DNA of 64,000 bases from Gordonia shandongensis DSM 45094. Its GTDB lineage: Bacteria > Actinomycetota > Actinomycetes > Mycobacteriales > Mycobacteriaceae. Location of the stretch: NCBI RefSeq assembly GCF_000423025.1, contig NZ_AUHE01000001.1, positions 62,001 to 126,000 of the forward strand, written 5' to 3'. Positions 18,952 to 26,566 of this stretch are shown piece by piece. Below the pieces are notes generated by a model. That model worked only from the letters and a program-made list of their open reading frames with translations, had not been told where the DNA came from and did not search any database. The translations under genes and the position numbers were made by a program. The stretch's first letter is position 1. Each line of letters begins with the position of its first letter.

Positions 18952-19848
18952 CTACGGGTGATCCTCCTTGACCCGCACGATGATGAGGTCGGCGACGGCG
19001 CTGAGCTGTTTGCGGACGTCGAGCGCCGCACGCCGGACGGCGAGGAACACGGTGTTCAGCGGCGGATCGGCGACCTCGTCCCACCGGACGAGCGTGCCGG
19101 AGGCCACCTCGTCGGCGACGAGGTAGCTGGGCAGCACCGTCATCCCGTAGCCGTTGAGGACGGCGTGCTTCACCAGCAGCAGATCGGGCAGGACCACCGC
19201 CGGATCGAAGTTGGGGTCGGCGCCGAACACGATGTTCCAGAACCGCCGGATGATCGCCAGATCACCGTTGTACGCCACCATCGGGACCGTCGCGAGTTCC
19301 GAGAGCGTGCGCCCGCGCAACGGCACCTCGGGCGCCGCCACGAGCCAGAACTCCTCGTCGGCGATCGGCCACGCCTTGATCTCCGGACTCTTGGGTCGGA
19401 CGGTCGAGACGACGAAGTCGAGGACGCCCGACTCCAGGTCTGCCAACAGCGCCTGGGACTCGCCGAGCGAGAAGTTCAGCTTCGGGAGGTTGTCGCGATC
19501 GGCCCGCAGTGCCGGCAGCAGCCGGTGGGCGATGAACTCGCGGGGACCGCCGATCGAGACGGTCCGCACCGCCCCGCCGTCGGGCGACCCGGTGACGAGT
19601 CGGTCGATGTAGTCCAGATGCTCTGCGAGCGACGCGTACAGCTCGTGGGCGGTGGAACTCGGCACCGCGCCGTTGACCCGCCGATCGAAGAGCTCCGAAC
19701 CGAACCACGCCTCCACCGACGCGATGTGGTTGGTCACCGTCGGCTGAGAGACGCGAAGGCGGCGGGCGGCGTCGCGGAAGGACTCGGCGCGGTACACGGT
19801 GAGGAAGGTGCGCAGATGGTCCAGCGAAGGCCCTCGTCTGGACTGCAT
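18952..19848 (-). CDS. LysR-family transcriptional regulator
   Basis: 298 residues. The winged helix-turn-helix is at ~8-66 (LDHLRTFLTVYRAESFRDAA, then RRLRVSQPTVTNHIASVE), followed by the periplasmic-binding-like effector domain (~95-290). LysR proteins usually autoregulate and control a neighbouring divergent gene; the neighbour here is the 75-residue unknown at 20036. A 10-11-10 inverted repeat (19882-19912) lies just upstream of its start and is a possible operator. Effector unknown. Confidence 0.88.
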   Translation of the reverse strand: MQSRRGPSLDHLRTFLTVYRAESFRDAARRLRVSQPTVTNHIASVEAWFGSELFDRRVNGAVPSSTAHELYASLAEHLDYIDRLVTGSPDGGAVRTVSIGGPREFIAHRLLPALRADRDNLPKLNFSLGESQALLADLESGVLDFVVSTVRPKSPEIKAWPIADEEFWLVAAPEVPLRGRTLSELATVPMVAYNGDLAIIRRFWNIVFGADPNFDPAVVLPDLLLVKHAVLNGYGMTVLPSYLVADEVASGTLVRWDEVADPPLNTVFLAVRRAALDVRKQLSAVADLIIVRVKEDHP

Positions 19849-19881
19849 CGCTCCCCCTCCTCTGTGGTGCGGTTCCGTGGT

Positions 19882-19912
19882 GCGGTCACCGAGCGTCGGC
19901 GACGGTGACCGC
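19882..19912. promoter_or_regulatory. Inverted repeat between the LysR gene and the divergent unknown
   Basis: GCGGTCACCG, an 11-nt spacer and CGGTGACCGC form a perfect 10-bp inverted repeat 33 bp upstream of the LysR start codon. It could be the autoregulatory operator (LysR sites are inverted repeats) or a hairpin; no direct evidence separates these. Confidence 0.4.
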
Positions 19913-20035
19913 CATGCCCTGGCAACTCTATGGGATCGCGAGCCGGTCCGCGACGACCGGCTCGCCGACCCGTTCGTCGCTGCGAGGGCATAGGCTGAGA
20001 ATCGGACGAATCACCGACGAGAGATGAGAGACACC

Positions 20036-20263
20036 ATGAGCGACACCTGGCTGACCACACTGATCACCGACACCCCGCAGGAGGGTTTCGAGTTGGCCAT
20101 CACGCTGAGTCGACGCGGTGTCAAGTACACCCAGCCCGACGGCGAGGTCCTGCATCGGCTCCGCCCGGAGTACTCCACGGATGCGGAGAACCTCACCGCC
20201 GCCTCCCAGGTGGTCGCGACCAACTTCCAGACCGTCGCCGCCGCCAACGGCTACTGGCGCTGA
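20036..20263 (+). CDS. Small protein of unknown function
   Basis: 75 residues from the ATG at 20036 with GAGAG upstream; an ATG at 20024 gives four more residues. The sequence is acidic and soluble (MSDTWLTTLITDTPQEGFEL, ending NFQTVAAANGYWR), with no membrane segment or cysteine. TAGGCT ~45 bp upstream could be its -10. High GC3 and a good start support a real gene, and its position divergent from the LysR gene suggests control by that regulator. Family not recognised. Confidence 0.55.
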   Translation: MSDTWLTTLITDTPQEGFELAITLSRRGVKYTQPDGEVLHRLRPEYSTDAENLTAASQVVATNFQTVAAANGYWR

Positions 20264-20284
20264 CGCCCCGGAGGCTCGCGCCCC

Positions 20285-20962
20285 TCACCCTCGGTCGTCG
20301 CTCGCCGATCCGCGGCCGATGTACCAGGGTCGGGGGCCGTGCCAGCCGAATCGGAGGGAGCCCAGCCGCACGGCACAGACCGCGACGGCGATGAGCACCC
20401 CCGCCCAGGCCCGATACATGTCGGCGGACAGCAGGGCCGCCGTCGCCGCGGCGCCGCCGAGGGCCGGTATGGCGTACAGGTGATGGTCGGCCCGCAGCAC
20501 CATCGGTATCGATCCGGCCAGCACATCACGGAGGATGCCGCCGCCGACCGCGGTGGTGAGACCGAGCATCGCCGCACTCGGGGCACCGAGCCCGTAGCCG
20601 TACGCGATGGCGGTCCCGTTGACCGCGAACAGTCCGAGCCCCACCGCATCGGTGGCGTCGAGCGGCCATCGGGTGAGCCGTGCGGGCGGGTGCCAGACGA
20701 AGACCGCGAGCCCCACGCCCAGGGCCGTCGCGACATACCGCAGATCGGTGAACGCGACCGGCGGTGTCTCACCGCCGAGCACATCGCGCAGGATCCCGCC
20801 GCCGAGCGCGGTCGCCACCGCCAGCAGGCAGATGCCGACGACGTCGAGCCCGCGACGCGCCGCGAGGAGCGCACCCGAGGCCGCGAACGCCGCCGTGCCG
20901 ACGAACTCCCCCGCGTGATGCACCAGCGATGCCGCGGTGTCGATGTTCGACGAGAGGATCAT
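20285..20962 (-). CDS. TRIC/UPF0126-family membrane channel protein
   Basis: 225 residues from the ATG at 20962; an ATG at 20983 adds seven residues. It consists of two homologous three-helix repeats, each carrying GGGILRDVL (ALGGGILRDVLGGETP and AVGGGILRDVLAGSIP), the hallmark of the prokaryotic TRIC/UPF0126 proteins (YadS/YicG relatives), which are cation channels or small-solute transporters. The substrate cannot be told. It lies between the terminator of the rplN-rpsN operon and the small unknown gene. Confidence 0.88.
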   Translation of the reverse strand: MILSSNIDTAASLVHHAGEFVGTAAFAASGALLAARRGLDVVGICLLAVATALGGGILRDVLGGETPPVAFTDLRYVATALGVGLAVFVWHPPARLTRWPLDATDAVGLGLFAVNGTAIAYGYGLGAPSAAMLGLTTAVGGGILRDVLAGSIPMVLRADHHLYAIPALGGAAATAALLSADMYRAWAGVLIAVAVCAVRLGSLRFGWHGPRPWYIGRGSASDDRG

Positions 20963-21039
20963 GCCCTCATCGTCGCACCTCATCGTCGTCTCGCGACGTC
21001 GGACCTCACCGCGACGCCTCGGCGCCGAGGCTCGACAGC

Positions 21040-21076
21040 AGCCGACCCCGCCTCCGAATCGGAGGCGGGGTCGGCT
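21040..21076 (-). terminator. Hairpin terminator after rpsN
   Basis: A perfect 16-bp stem (AGCCGACCCCGCCTCC and its complement) with a 5-nt loop, 21 bp beyond the rpsN stop. It ends the rplN-rplX-rplE-rpsN operon. Confidence 0.8.
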
Positions 21077-21097
21077 CGAATGCCTAACGGCGTGAAG

Positions 21098-21283
21098 TCA
21101 CCAGCTGGACTTCTGCACGCCCGGCAGTTCACCGGCGTGCGCCATGTCGCGGAAGCACACGCGGCACAGGCCGAACTTGCGGTACACCGAGTGCGGACGC
21201 CCGCACTTGTTGCAGCGCGTGTAGCCCCGCACGGCGAACTTCGGCTTCTTGTTGGCCTTGTTGACCAGAGCCTTCTTTGCCAT
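21098..21283 (-). CDS. rpsN: 30S ribosomal protein S14 type Z (zinc-binding)
   Basis: 61 residues from the ATG at 21283 ([20 protein letters not shown]). The zinc ribbon Cys-x2-Cys ... Cys-x2-Cys (RCNKCGR, LCRVCF) marks the short type Z S14. It follows rplE by 1 bp. In most relatives rpsH comes next; here the operon ends. Confidence 0.96.
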   Translation of the reverse strand: MAKKALVNKANKKPKFAVRGYTRCNKCGRPHSVYRKFGLCRVCFRDMAHAGELPGVQKSSW

Positions 21284-21284
21284 G

Positions 21285-21863
21285 TCAGTTGTCCTTCGCG
21301 TTGTTGTCCTTGAACGGGAAGCCCAGGGCGCGCAGCAGCGCGCGGCCCTCCTCGTCCGTGGTGGCCGACGTGACGACCGTGATGTCCATACCGCGCGGCC
21401 GGTCGATCGAGTCGATGTTGATCTCATGGAACATCGACTGCTCGGTGAGGCCGAAGGTGTAGTTGCCGTTGCCGTCGAACTGACGGTCGCTCAGGCCGCG
21501 GAAGTCACGGATACGCGGGAGTGCGATCGACACGAGGCGGTCGAGGAACTCCCACATGCGGTCACCGCGGAGGGTGACACGCGCACCGATCGGCATGCCC
21601 TCGCGCAGCTTGAACTGTGCGATCGACTTGCGGGCGCGACGGATCTCCGGCTGCTGGCCGGTGATGAGCGCGAGATCGGAGACGGCTCCGTTGATCAGCT
21701 TGGCGTCCCGGGCGGCGTCGCCGACACCCATGTTGACGACGACCTTCACCACGCCCGGGATCTGCATCACGTTGGCGTACGAGAACTCGTCGTTCAGCTT
21801 GCCCTTGATCTCCTCGCGGTACTGAACCTTGAGGCGGGGCTGGACCTTTTCACTCGTGGTCAT
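21285..21863 (-). CDS. rplE: 50S ribosomal protein L5
   Basis: 192 residues. L5 binds 5S rRNA in the central protuberance. Signatures include [20 protein letters not shown] and the C-terminal [20 protein letters not shown]. The start ([20 protein letters not shown]) lies 1 bp after rplX. Confidence 0.97.
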   Translation of the reverse strand: MTTSEKVQPRLKVQYREEIKGKLNDEFSYANVMQIPGVVKVVVNMGVGDAARDAKLINGAVSDLALITGQQPEIRRARKSIAQFKLREGMPIGARVTLRGDRMWEFLDRLVSIALPRIRDFRGLSDRQFDGNGNYTFGLTEQSMFHEINIDSIDRPRGMDITVVTSATTDEEGRALLRALGFPFKDNNAKDN

Positions 21864-21864
21864 A

Positions 21865-22182
21865 TCAGATGTCCTTCCCGGTCTTGCGGGAGATGCGGAC
21901 GTTCTTGCCGGTCTCCTCGTCGCGGCGGTAGCCGACGCGGGTCGGGTTGCCGTCGGCGTCGACGATCATCACGTTCGACACGTGGATCGGAGCCTCCTGC
22001 GTCACGATGCCGCCCGACTCCGCACCGCGCTCGTTGGCCGAGGCGCTGGTGTGCTTCTTGATGCGGTTGACGCCCTCGACGAGGACGCGCTCACGCTTCG
22101 GGTAGGACTCGATGACCTTGCCCTTGGCGCCCTTGTCCTTGCCGGCGATGACGATGACGGTGTCACCCTTGTGGATCTTCAT
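21865..22182 (-). CDS. rplX: 50S ribosomal protein L24
   Basis: 105 residues, [20 protein letters not shown] start, a KOW-motif protein that initiates 50S assembly. It is separated by 4 bp from rplN and 1 bp from rplE. Confidence 0.97.
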   Translation of the reverse strand: MKIHKGDTVIVIAGKDKGAKGKVIESYPKRERVLVEGVNRIKKHTSASANERGAESGGIVTQEAPIHVSNVMIVDADGNPTRVGYRRDEETGKNVRISRKTGKDI

Positions 22183-22186
22183 GGGG

Positions 22187-22555
22187 TCAGATCACCTCCG
22201 GTGCGAGCGACACGATCTTCATGAACCGCTTGTCACGCAGCTCGCGGCCGACCGGGCCGAAGATGCGCGTACCGCGCGGATCGCTCTCGTTCTTGAGGAT
22301 GACGGCCGCGTTCTCGTCGAACTTGATGTACGAACCGTCCGGACGACGGCGCTCCTTGACGGTGCGCACGATGACCGCCTTGACGATCTCGCCCTTCTTC
22401 ACGTTGCCGCCGGGGATGGCGTCCTTGACGGTGGCGACGATCACGTCACCGACGCCGGCGTAGCGTCGTTTCGATCCACCGAGAACACGGATGCAGAGGA
22501 TGTCCTTCGCACCGGTGTTGTCGGCGACCTTGACGCGCGATTCCTGCTGAATCAC
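22187..22555 (-). CDS. rplN: 50S ribosomal protein L14
   Basis: 122 residues from a GTG at 22555 (read [20 protein letters not shown]). Known L14 motifs [20 protein letters not shown] and [14 protein letters not shown] ([18 protein letters not shown]) are present. It is first in its operon, after a ~165-nt leader with a palindrome and a good promoter. The S10-type genes that normally precede it are ~10 kb away. Confidence 0.97.
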   Translation of the reverse strand: MIQQESRVKVADNTGAKDILCIRVLGGSKRRYAGVGDVIVATVKDAIPGGNVKKGEIVKAVIVRTVKERRRPDGSYIKFDENAAVILKNESDPRGTRIFGPVGRELRDKRFMKIVSLAPEVI

Positions 22556-22651
22556 TGCTTCTAGTCTCCTTGACCTGGAACTGATGTCCGCCGGATTACC
22601 GACCCGACGCACACGGTCTGTTGCCGTCTGAACGGGCGCCTGCCTGGGGCT

Positions 22652-22669
22652 TCTCCGGAATTCCGGAGA
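22652..22669 (-). promoter_or_regulatory. 18-bp perfect palindrome in the rplN leader
   Basis: TCTCCGGAATTCCGGAGA lies between the rplN promoter and its start codon and is flanked by GGGG/CCCC, so the RNA can form a longer stem. It is ~55 nt downstream of the predicted start site. It may be a protein-binding site, an attenuator or an RNA-stabilising hairpin. Confidence 0.45.
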
Positions 22670-22725
22670 GACCCCAATGGGTTCGCCCGCCGACTCGCGG
22701 TGCACGCACCGCAGGCAACCGCTCT

Positions 22726-22755
22726 AGTGTAGAGGCTCGCGGGCTTCGCGGACAA
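22726..22755 (-). promoter_or_regulatory. rplN operon promoter
   Basis: On the minus strand, TTGTCC (22755-22750), an 18-bp spacer and TACACT (22731-22726). The -10 is identical to that of the rpsH promoter. Confidence 0.7.
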
Positions 22756-22793
22756 ATCCCTCCGGCCTCACCGACCAGCGGAAACGACGCCGC

Positions 22794-23777
22794 TCAGCGG
22801 CCGACCCGGGTGTACTGCGCCCCACCCCCGTCGGTGACGACGATCGTCGCCGCGTCGTCGTGGCGTTCGGGCAGGAGTCGGATCGTGACCTGGGTGCCGG
22901 CCGCGGCGGCGACGACGGCGTCGAGCGCCGCCGCTCGTACCCGGTCGAGCGCGGCCGATGCGACCGCCGCGTGCTCGCAGCGCACACGGTCGTCGAGGAG
23001 CACGACGCGGACGCCGCGCACCCTGGCCGCACGCACCGCGGCCGCGACGGCCGGATCGTCGAGGCCCGGTGCGCGTATGCGGTCGCGCAGCTCCGCTTCG
23101 AGCAGCACACACGCCGCCGCCTGCGCATCGCTGAGGCGACGGCCGGCCGCGAGCTGCTCGAGCAGGGGTCGGGCCTGTGCGTCGAGCCGCGCGATCGCCG
23201 CATCGCGCGCAGGGGGCATCGCCCGTTCGGAGGCATCGCGCTCACCACGCCGACGGAGTGCCGCCACCTGGGCCGCCCGCGGCCGGATGAGCAGGGCGAA
23301 CACGGTGGCCATCAGGCACACGCCCACCATTCCGGGCGCCAGGACCGTCGCGATGCGCACGCCGGCGGCGTGGACGGCTGCGGCGACACCCACCGCTGCC
23401 GCCACCGTCGCGGCGACTCCACCCCAGGCGATGATGAGGCGGCCGCGGACCGCGATCAGCGCCATCGTCACGGCGGGCACCGCACCCAACGCCAGGAGCG
23501 CCGCGTGCCCCTGCCCGGCCGTCGACCCCGCGGCCACGCCGCCGGCGACGGGGCCGGATGCGGCCGCGGCCACGGCGGCGCCGCCGGGCATCGGATCGTC
23601 CGGGGCGCGCAGGAGCAGCGCCCAGCCGGCCCCGACGACCCCGAGTCCGGCGACATAGGCGACCGGGACCGTCACGTCACCGCTGGTCAGTCCGATGACG
23701 GCGAACATCGCCCACGCGACGCCCGCGACCGCTGCCGCCCCGCGTCCGTGGAGCCCGAGAACTCCGGTGGCCGTCAC
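22794..23777 (-). CDS. Membrane protein with degenerate kinase-like C-terminus (partner of kinase 1)
   Basis: 327 residues from the GTG at 23777, which overlaps the stop of the preceding kinase gene by 4 bp (GTGA). The first ~185 residues are about six hydrophobic segments; the rest is cytosolic. The soluble part begins with a helical region (ARPLLEQLAAGRRLSDAQ, then VLLEAELRDRIRAPGLD), continues with ARVRGVRVVLLDDR, and ends with a helix, two strands (TQVTIRLLPERHDDAATIVV) and a bare TDGGG. I read this as a cut-down HATPase fold that stops at the first glycine box and lacks the N-box Asn (inference). Proteins at 27902 and 30201 share the plan. No enzymatic motif seen. Confidence 0.6.
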   Translation of the reverse strand: MTATGVLGLHGRGAAAVAGVAWAMFAVIGLTSGDVTVPVAYVAGLGVVGAGWALLLRAPDDPMPGGAAVAAAASGPVAGGVAAGSTAGQGHAALLALGAVPAVTMALIAVRGRLIIAWGGVAATVAAAVGVAAAVHAAGVRIATVLAPGMVGVCLMATVFALLIRPRAAQVAALRRRGERDASERAMPPARDAAIARLDAQARPLLEQLAAGRRLSDAQAAACVLLEAELRDRIRAPGLDDPAVAAAVRAARVRGVRVVLLDDRVRCEHAAVASAALDRVRAAALDAVVAAAAGTQVTIRLLPERHDDAATIVVTDGGGAQYTRVGR

Positions 23778-25144
23778 GGCGCGTCCGGCCCGTCGGGACA
23801 CCAGCCGAGCCGCACCGTGGTTCCCCGGCCGCGGACGCTCGCGACGTCGCACCGGCCGCCGGCGAGCCGCCCGACCCGCCGGCGGATGCTCAGGACCAGC
23901 CCGAGTCGGTCCGGTGACACCGCGTGCGGATCGAACCCCACCCCGTCATCGGCGACGACGATTCGCATCCCGGTGTCGTCGACCGTCAGCAGCACGATGC
24001 ACTGGGCGTCGCGTCCGGCGTGCATCACGGAGTTCCGAACGGCCTCGGCGGCGGCCTCGGCGAGCGCGGCGACGACACCGGGCGGGCAGGCCCCCGGCTG
24101 CTCGCTCAGTTCCACGGTCACCGGGACGTCCGCCGACACCCCGCTGATCACGGCGCGTACCCGCGCGACCGCCTCGACGGCCGACACCGGGTCGTCATCG
24201 GTCGGCACGGCGTCCACGAGCCGGTCGAGCGCGCGCACCGCGTCGCACGCCTGCTCCGCCACCCGCGGATCGTCGCGGTCGGCGGCGGCCAGGACGAAGG
24301 TCGCCAGTACGCGGTCGTGGATCAACGCGTCCACCCGCGCCCGCTCCACGGTGTCGACGCCGGCGGACACGATGCGGCCGGCCTCCTGCCGCGACCGGTC
24401 GAGTTCGTCTCCGATCCGCAAGACTGCGGCCGCCAGGAGGACGAAGATCGAGGTGAAGACGATGCCGAAGGCGGCCTCGCGCAGGCAGTCGGCGGCGTCG
24501 ACGCCCGTCGTGTGCGCCACGGCGACCGCCGCGCCGGAGAGTTTGCCCACCACCAGCACCGCGATCGCCTGCCATACCGGCCGGACGAGGACGGCGGCGA
24601 GCGCCGCGAGTCCGGCGAAGTCCATCATCCACACGGCGGCCTCGGTGCCGTGTCCGACACCGGCCGCGGCCCACGCGGCGGCGGCCAGCGGCGGGCCGAC
24701 GGCACATCCGAGGGCCGCCGCCGTGATCCACCGGCGCCGACACCCGACCGCAGCAGGGTCGACCGCAGCAGGGCCGACGGCAGCAGGGTCACCGAGGAGC
24801 GCGATGCCGAGCAGTGCGATGCCGGGGCCGAAGGCGAGCACGGCGGCGACCGGCGGTACCCAGCCCGCGACGACACCGCGCGCCTGCGCGATCAAGGCGG
24901 GTATCACCAGCACCGCATAGATGCAGTAGCCGGCGCCGACGAACCGCGCCATGGCGACCAGCAGACGGTCGCTCTCGCTGCGCAGGCCGTCGATACCGAG
25001 GTCGGAGGTCCGGCCCAGAGGAGACCGGCCCAGAGATATTCGACCCAAAGAGGTTCGACCCAGAGAGGTTCGCCCCAGAGAAGCGAACCGCCCGCCGCCC
25101 CTGAGGGGTGGCGGGCGGTCTCCGATGACAGGCGTGCGGGTCAC
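23774..25144 (-). CDS. Sensor histidine kinase 1 (HisKA_3-like)
   Basis: 456 residues if started at the GTG at 25144, which overlaps the stop of the LuxR gene (GTGA); ATG 24952 is the alternative, skipping a strong hairpin and a run of 15-bp repeats that encode SLGRT units. About six membrane helices lie at ~67-245. The dimerisation/phospho-acceptor helix reads VDALIHDRVLATF, with His276 present. The ATPase domain has an N-box (EAAAEAVRNSVMHAG), DDGVGFD and GRGTTVRL. Residues ~119-133 are another 15-bp DNA repeat (DPAAV units, 24746-24790). It probably phosphorylates a NarL-type regulator; the regulator at 25703 is the only one with a receiver nearby. Confidence 0.8.
   Translation of the reverse strand: MTRTPVIGDRPPPLRGGGRFASLGRTSLGRTSLGRISLGRSPLGRTSDLGIDGLRSESDRLLVAMARFVGAGYCIYAVLVIPALIAQARGVVAGWVPPVAAVLAFGPGIALLGIALLGDPAAVGPAAVDPAAVGCRRRWITAAALGCAVGPPLAAAAWAAAGVGHGTEAAVWMMDFAGLAALAAVLVRPVWQAIAVLVVGKLSGAAVAVAHTTGVDAADCLREAAFGIVFTSIFVLLAAAVLRIGDELDRSRQEAGRIVSAGVDTVERARVDALIHDRVLATFVLAAADRDDPRVAEQACDAVRALDRLVDAVPTDDDPVSAVEAVARVRAVISGVSADVPVTVELSEQPGACPPGVVAALAEAAAEAVRNSVMHAGRDAQCIVLLTVDDTGMRIVVADDGVGFDPHAVSPDRLGLVLSIRRRVGRLAGGRCDVASVRGRGTTVRLGWCPDGPDAP
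24746..24790. repeat. 15-bp tandem repeat inside kinase 1
   Basis: Three near-identical 15-bp units (GACCGCAGCAGGGTC) encode a short Asp-Pro-Ala-Ala-Val repeat in a loop between membrane helices. The unit is in frame, so copy-number change would only alter loop length. Confidence 0.8.
25016..25075. repeat. 15-bp tandem repeats before kinase 1
   Basis: Four 15-bp units (CAGAGAGGTTCGACC and variants), with partial copies on each side, lie between the LuxR gene's hairpin and the first membrane helix of kinase 1. Read in the kinase frame they give SLGRT repeats. Their A/T-rich third positions differ from the flanking coding DNA, so they may be untranslated. Confidence 0.75.
25087..25119 (-). terminator. 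Hairpin downstream of the receiver-less LuxR gene
   Basis: ACCGCCCGCC-G-CCCC, a 3-nt loop, then GGGG-T-GGCGGGCGGT: a 14-bp stem with one mismatch, 22 bp beyond the LuxR stop. It looks like a terminator or attenuator between the LuxR gene and kinase 1, even though the reading frames overlap at the stop. Confidence 0.5.
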
Positions 25145-25476
25145 CACTCTTCCAGCGAGGTGTACCCGTCCTGGAGGGCGCGGGCGAGCAGGTGGGCCTT
25201 CGTCGGCGCCGACCGTCCGACGGCGGCGTACTTCGCACGGATACGCGAGATGTGGGTGCTCACCGTCGACTGGGAGATGAACAGGCGGTGGGCCGCGTCC
25301 TCCTTCGACTCGGAGGCCATCCACGCGAGCAGCACCTCGACCTCCCGGGTCGAGAGGGCCGGCCGGGCCCGTCCGGCGACCGCCAGTCGGGGCATCGTCG
25401 CACGAGGCGTCGGCGTGCTCATCATTCGCGGTCGGTGTCCTCGTTCGATGCCGACCCCGAGATCTGCAACGCTCAC
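25141..25476 (-). CDS. LuxR-type DNA-binding protein without receiver domain
   Basis: 111 residues from a GTG with AGGAGG 6 bp upstream. Only the C-terminal output part of a NarL-type regulator is present: LSTREVEVLLAWMASESKED starts a LuxR helix-turn-helix (~42-100), with recognition helix SQSTVSTHISRIR. There is no receiver and no room for one; the 40-residue leader is basic and low complexity. The end (KYAAVGRSAPTKAHLLARAL) follows an unusual KYAxxGRxxxTKxxLxxRA pattern shared with the full-length regulator at 25703, so the two are close relatives. It resembles single-domain GerE-type regulators in build. It may be kinase-independent. Confidence 0.75.
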   Translation of the reverse strand: MSVADLGVGIERGHRPRMMSTPTPRATMPRLAVAGRARPALSTREVEVLLAWMASESKEDAAHRLFISQSTVSTHISRIRAKYAAVGRSAPTKAHLLARALQDGYTSLEEW

Positions 25477-25702
25477 CGTCGTCCTCCTGTCACAGTCCCC
25501 CGACTACTGACGTTCCGCCCCGAGACGGGAAGTCGCCTCAGGATCGTCTCTCACGATAGGAAGACTCGACGGACGCCGGTAGACCCAGAACTGGGGACAC
25601 CCGATCAGAGGCCGCGGGCTGCGCCGAACTCACGGCGCGCGACGTCGTCGCCGTCGGCGACGCTCACGGTCACGAAGAGCCCCGAGTCATCGGGACGCGC
25701 CG

Positions 25703-26422
25703 TCAATCGTCGTCTCGGGTGCGGTGCGGCATCGGCAGCCACCCGTCTTCGACGGCGCGCTTGAACAGGTCGAGCTTCGTGCGGGTCGGTCGGCCCGCGT
25801 CGGCGTACTTCTGGCGGATGCGTTTGAGGTATTCGTTGACCGTGTCCGGTGCCACACCGAGTTCCTGGCCGACGCTGGCCGACGTCCCTCCCGAGGCGTA
25901 CAGCGTCAGGACGCGCTGCAGTTGCGGGCTCAGGTCGACGGCGTCGAGGTTGGGGTCGCCGTCGATCGCCGCGGCCCACTCGGTGGTCAGCACGCCTTCG
26001 CCGCTGCCGGCGGCTCGGATGGCGGCGAGGATCTCGTCCTCCGACGCCGATTTGAGGACGACGCCGAGCGTGCCCGCGCGCGCCGCGGACCGCAGCAGGT
26101 CGGGGTGTTCCCCCGATGTGTAGACGACGGTGACGATGTCGAGTTCGGCGAGTCTGTTGACGTTCTCCCGGGGTGTGGTGCCGTCGTTGAGGCGCAGGTC
26201 GAGGATCACGACGTCGAGGGCGGTCGACTTCTCGAGCAGGTCGCCGACGGTGGGTGCCGAGCAGACCAGTTGCAGATCGTCGTGCCGCTCGAGGATCCGC
26301 TCGATCCCCCACACCGGCGATTGATGGTCGTCGACCATGCCGACGCGCACCACGCGGTCGGTCGTGACTCGACCCGTCGTCACCGGTTCACCCCGCTCGT
26401 CCATCGTTGTCGTCACTCTCAT
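25703..26422 (-). CDS. NarL/FixJ-type response regulator
   Basis: 239 residues from an ATG after GGGAGGTAGGG. The receiver domain (~25-150) keeps the acidic pair (VDDHQ, residues 31-32), phospho-acceptor Asp75 (VVILDLRLND) and the conserved Lys (GVVLKSAS). The LuxR helix-turn-helix (~165-225) reads LSPQLQRVLTLYASGGTSAS and ends with KYADAGRPTRTKLDLFKRAV. It is the only full response regulator in the block, so it is the likely target of kinases 1 and 3 (inference). It heads the leftward set regulator - LuxR - kinase 1 - partner 1. Confidence 0.88.
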   Translation of the reverse strand: MRVTTTMDERGEPVTTGRVTTDRVVRVGMVDDHQSPVWGIERILERHDDLQLVCSAPTVGDLLEKSTALDVVILDLRLNDGTTPRENVNRLAELDIVTVVYTSGEHPDLLRSAARAGTLGVVLKSASEDEILAAIRAAGSGEGVLTTEWAAAIDGDPNLDAVDLSPQLQRVLTLYASGGTSASVGQELGVAPDTVNEYLKRIRQKYADAGRPTRTKLDLFKRAVEDGWLPMPHRTRDDD

Positions 26423-26566
26423 TCGCCCTACCTCCCGTGCACAGGAGACATACCCACCGTGCTAAATAAAAGTATCGGACTCCTCCGACAAAGACCGCGC
26501 GTTCGGTCGTTCGAGCGACGGCGAAACCGCTGCTGCGGCGGGCCTGGACGCCGTAGCGTGGGGGCC

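Noticed and set aside
22860-24920. A 686-codon open frame on the plus strand opposite kinase 1 and its partner
   Set aside because: It is a shadow frame caused by high GC; it has low-complexity Arg/Ser/Thr/Ala composition and no domain, while the minus-strand genes have clear motifs. The same applies to long frames opposite rpoA, rpsD, secY, the exported hydrolase and the mft genes.
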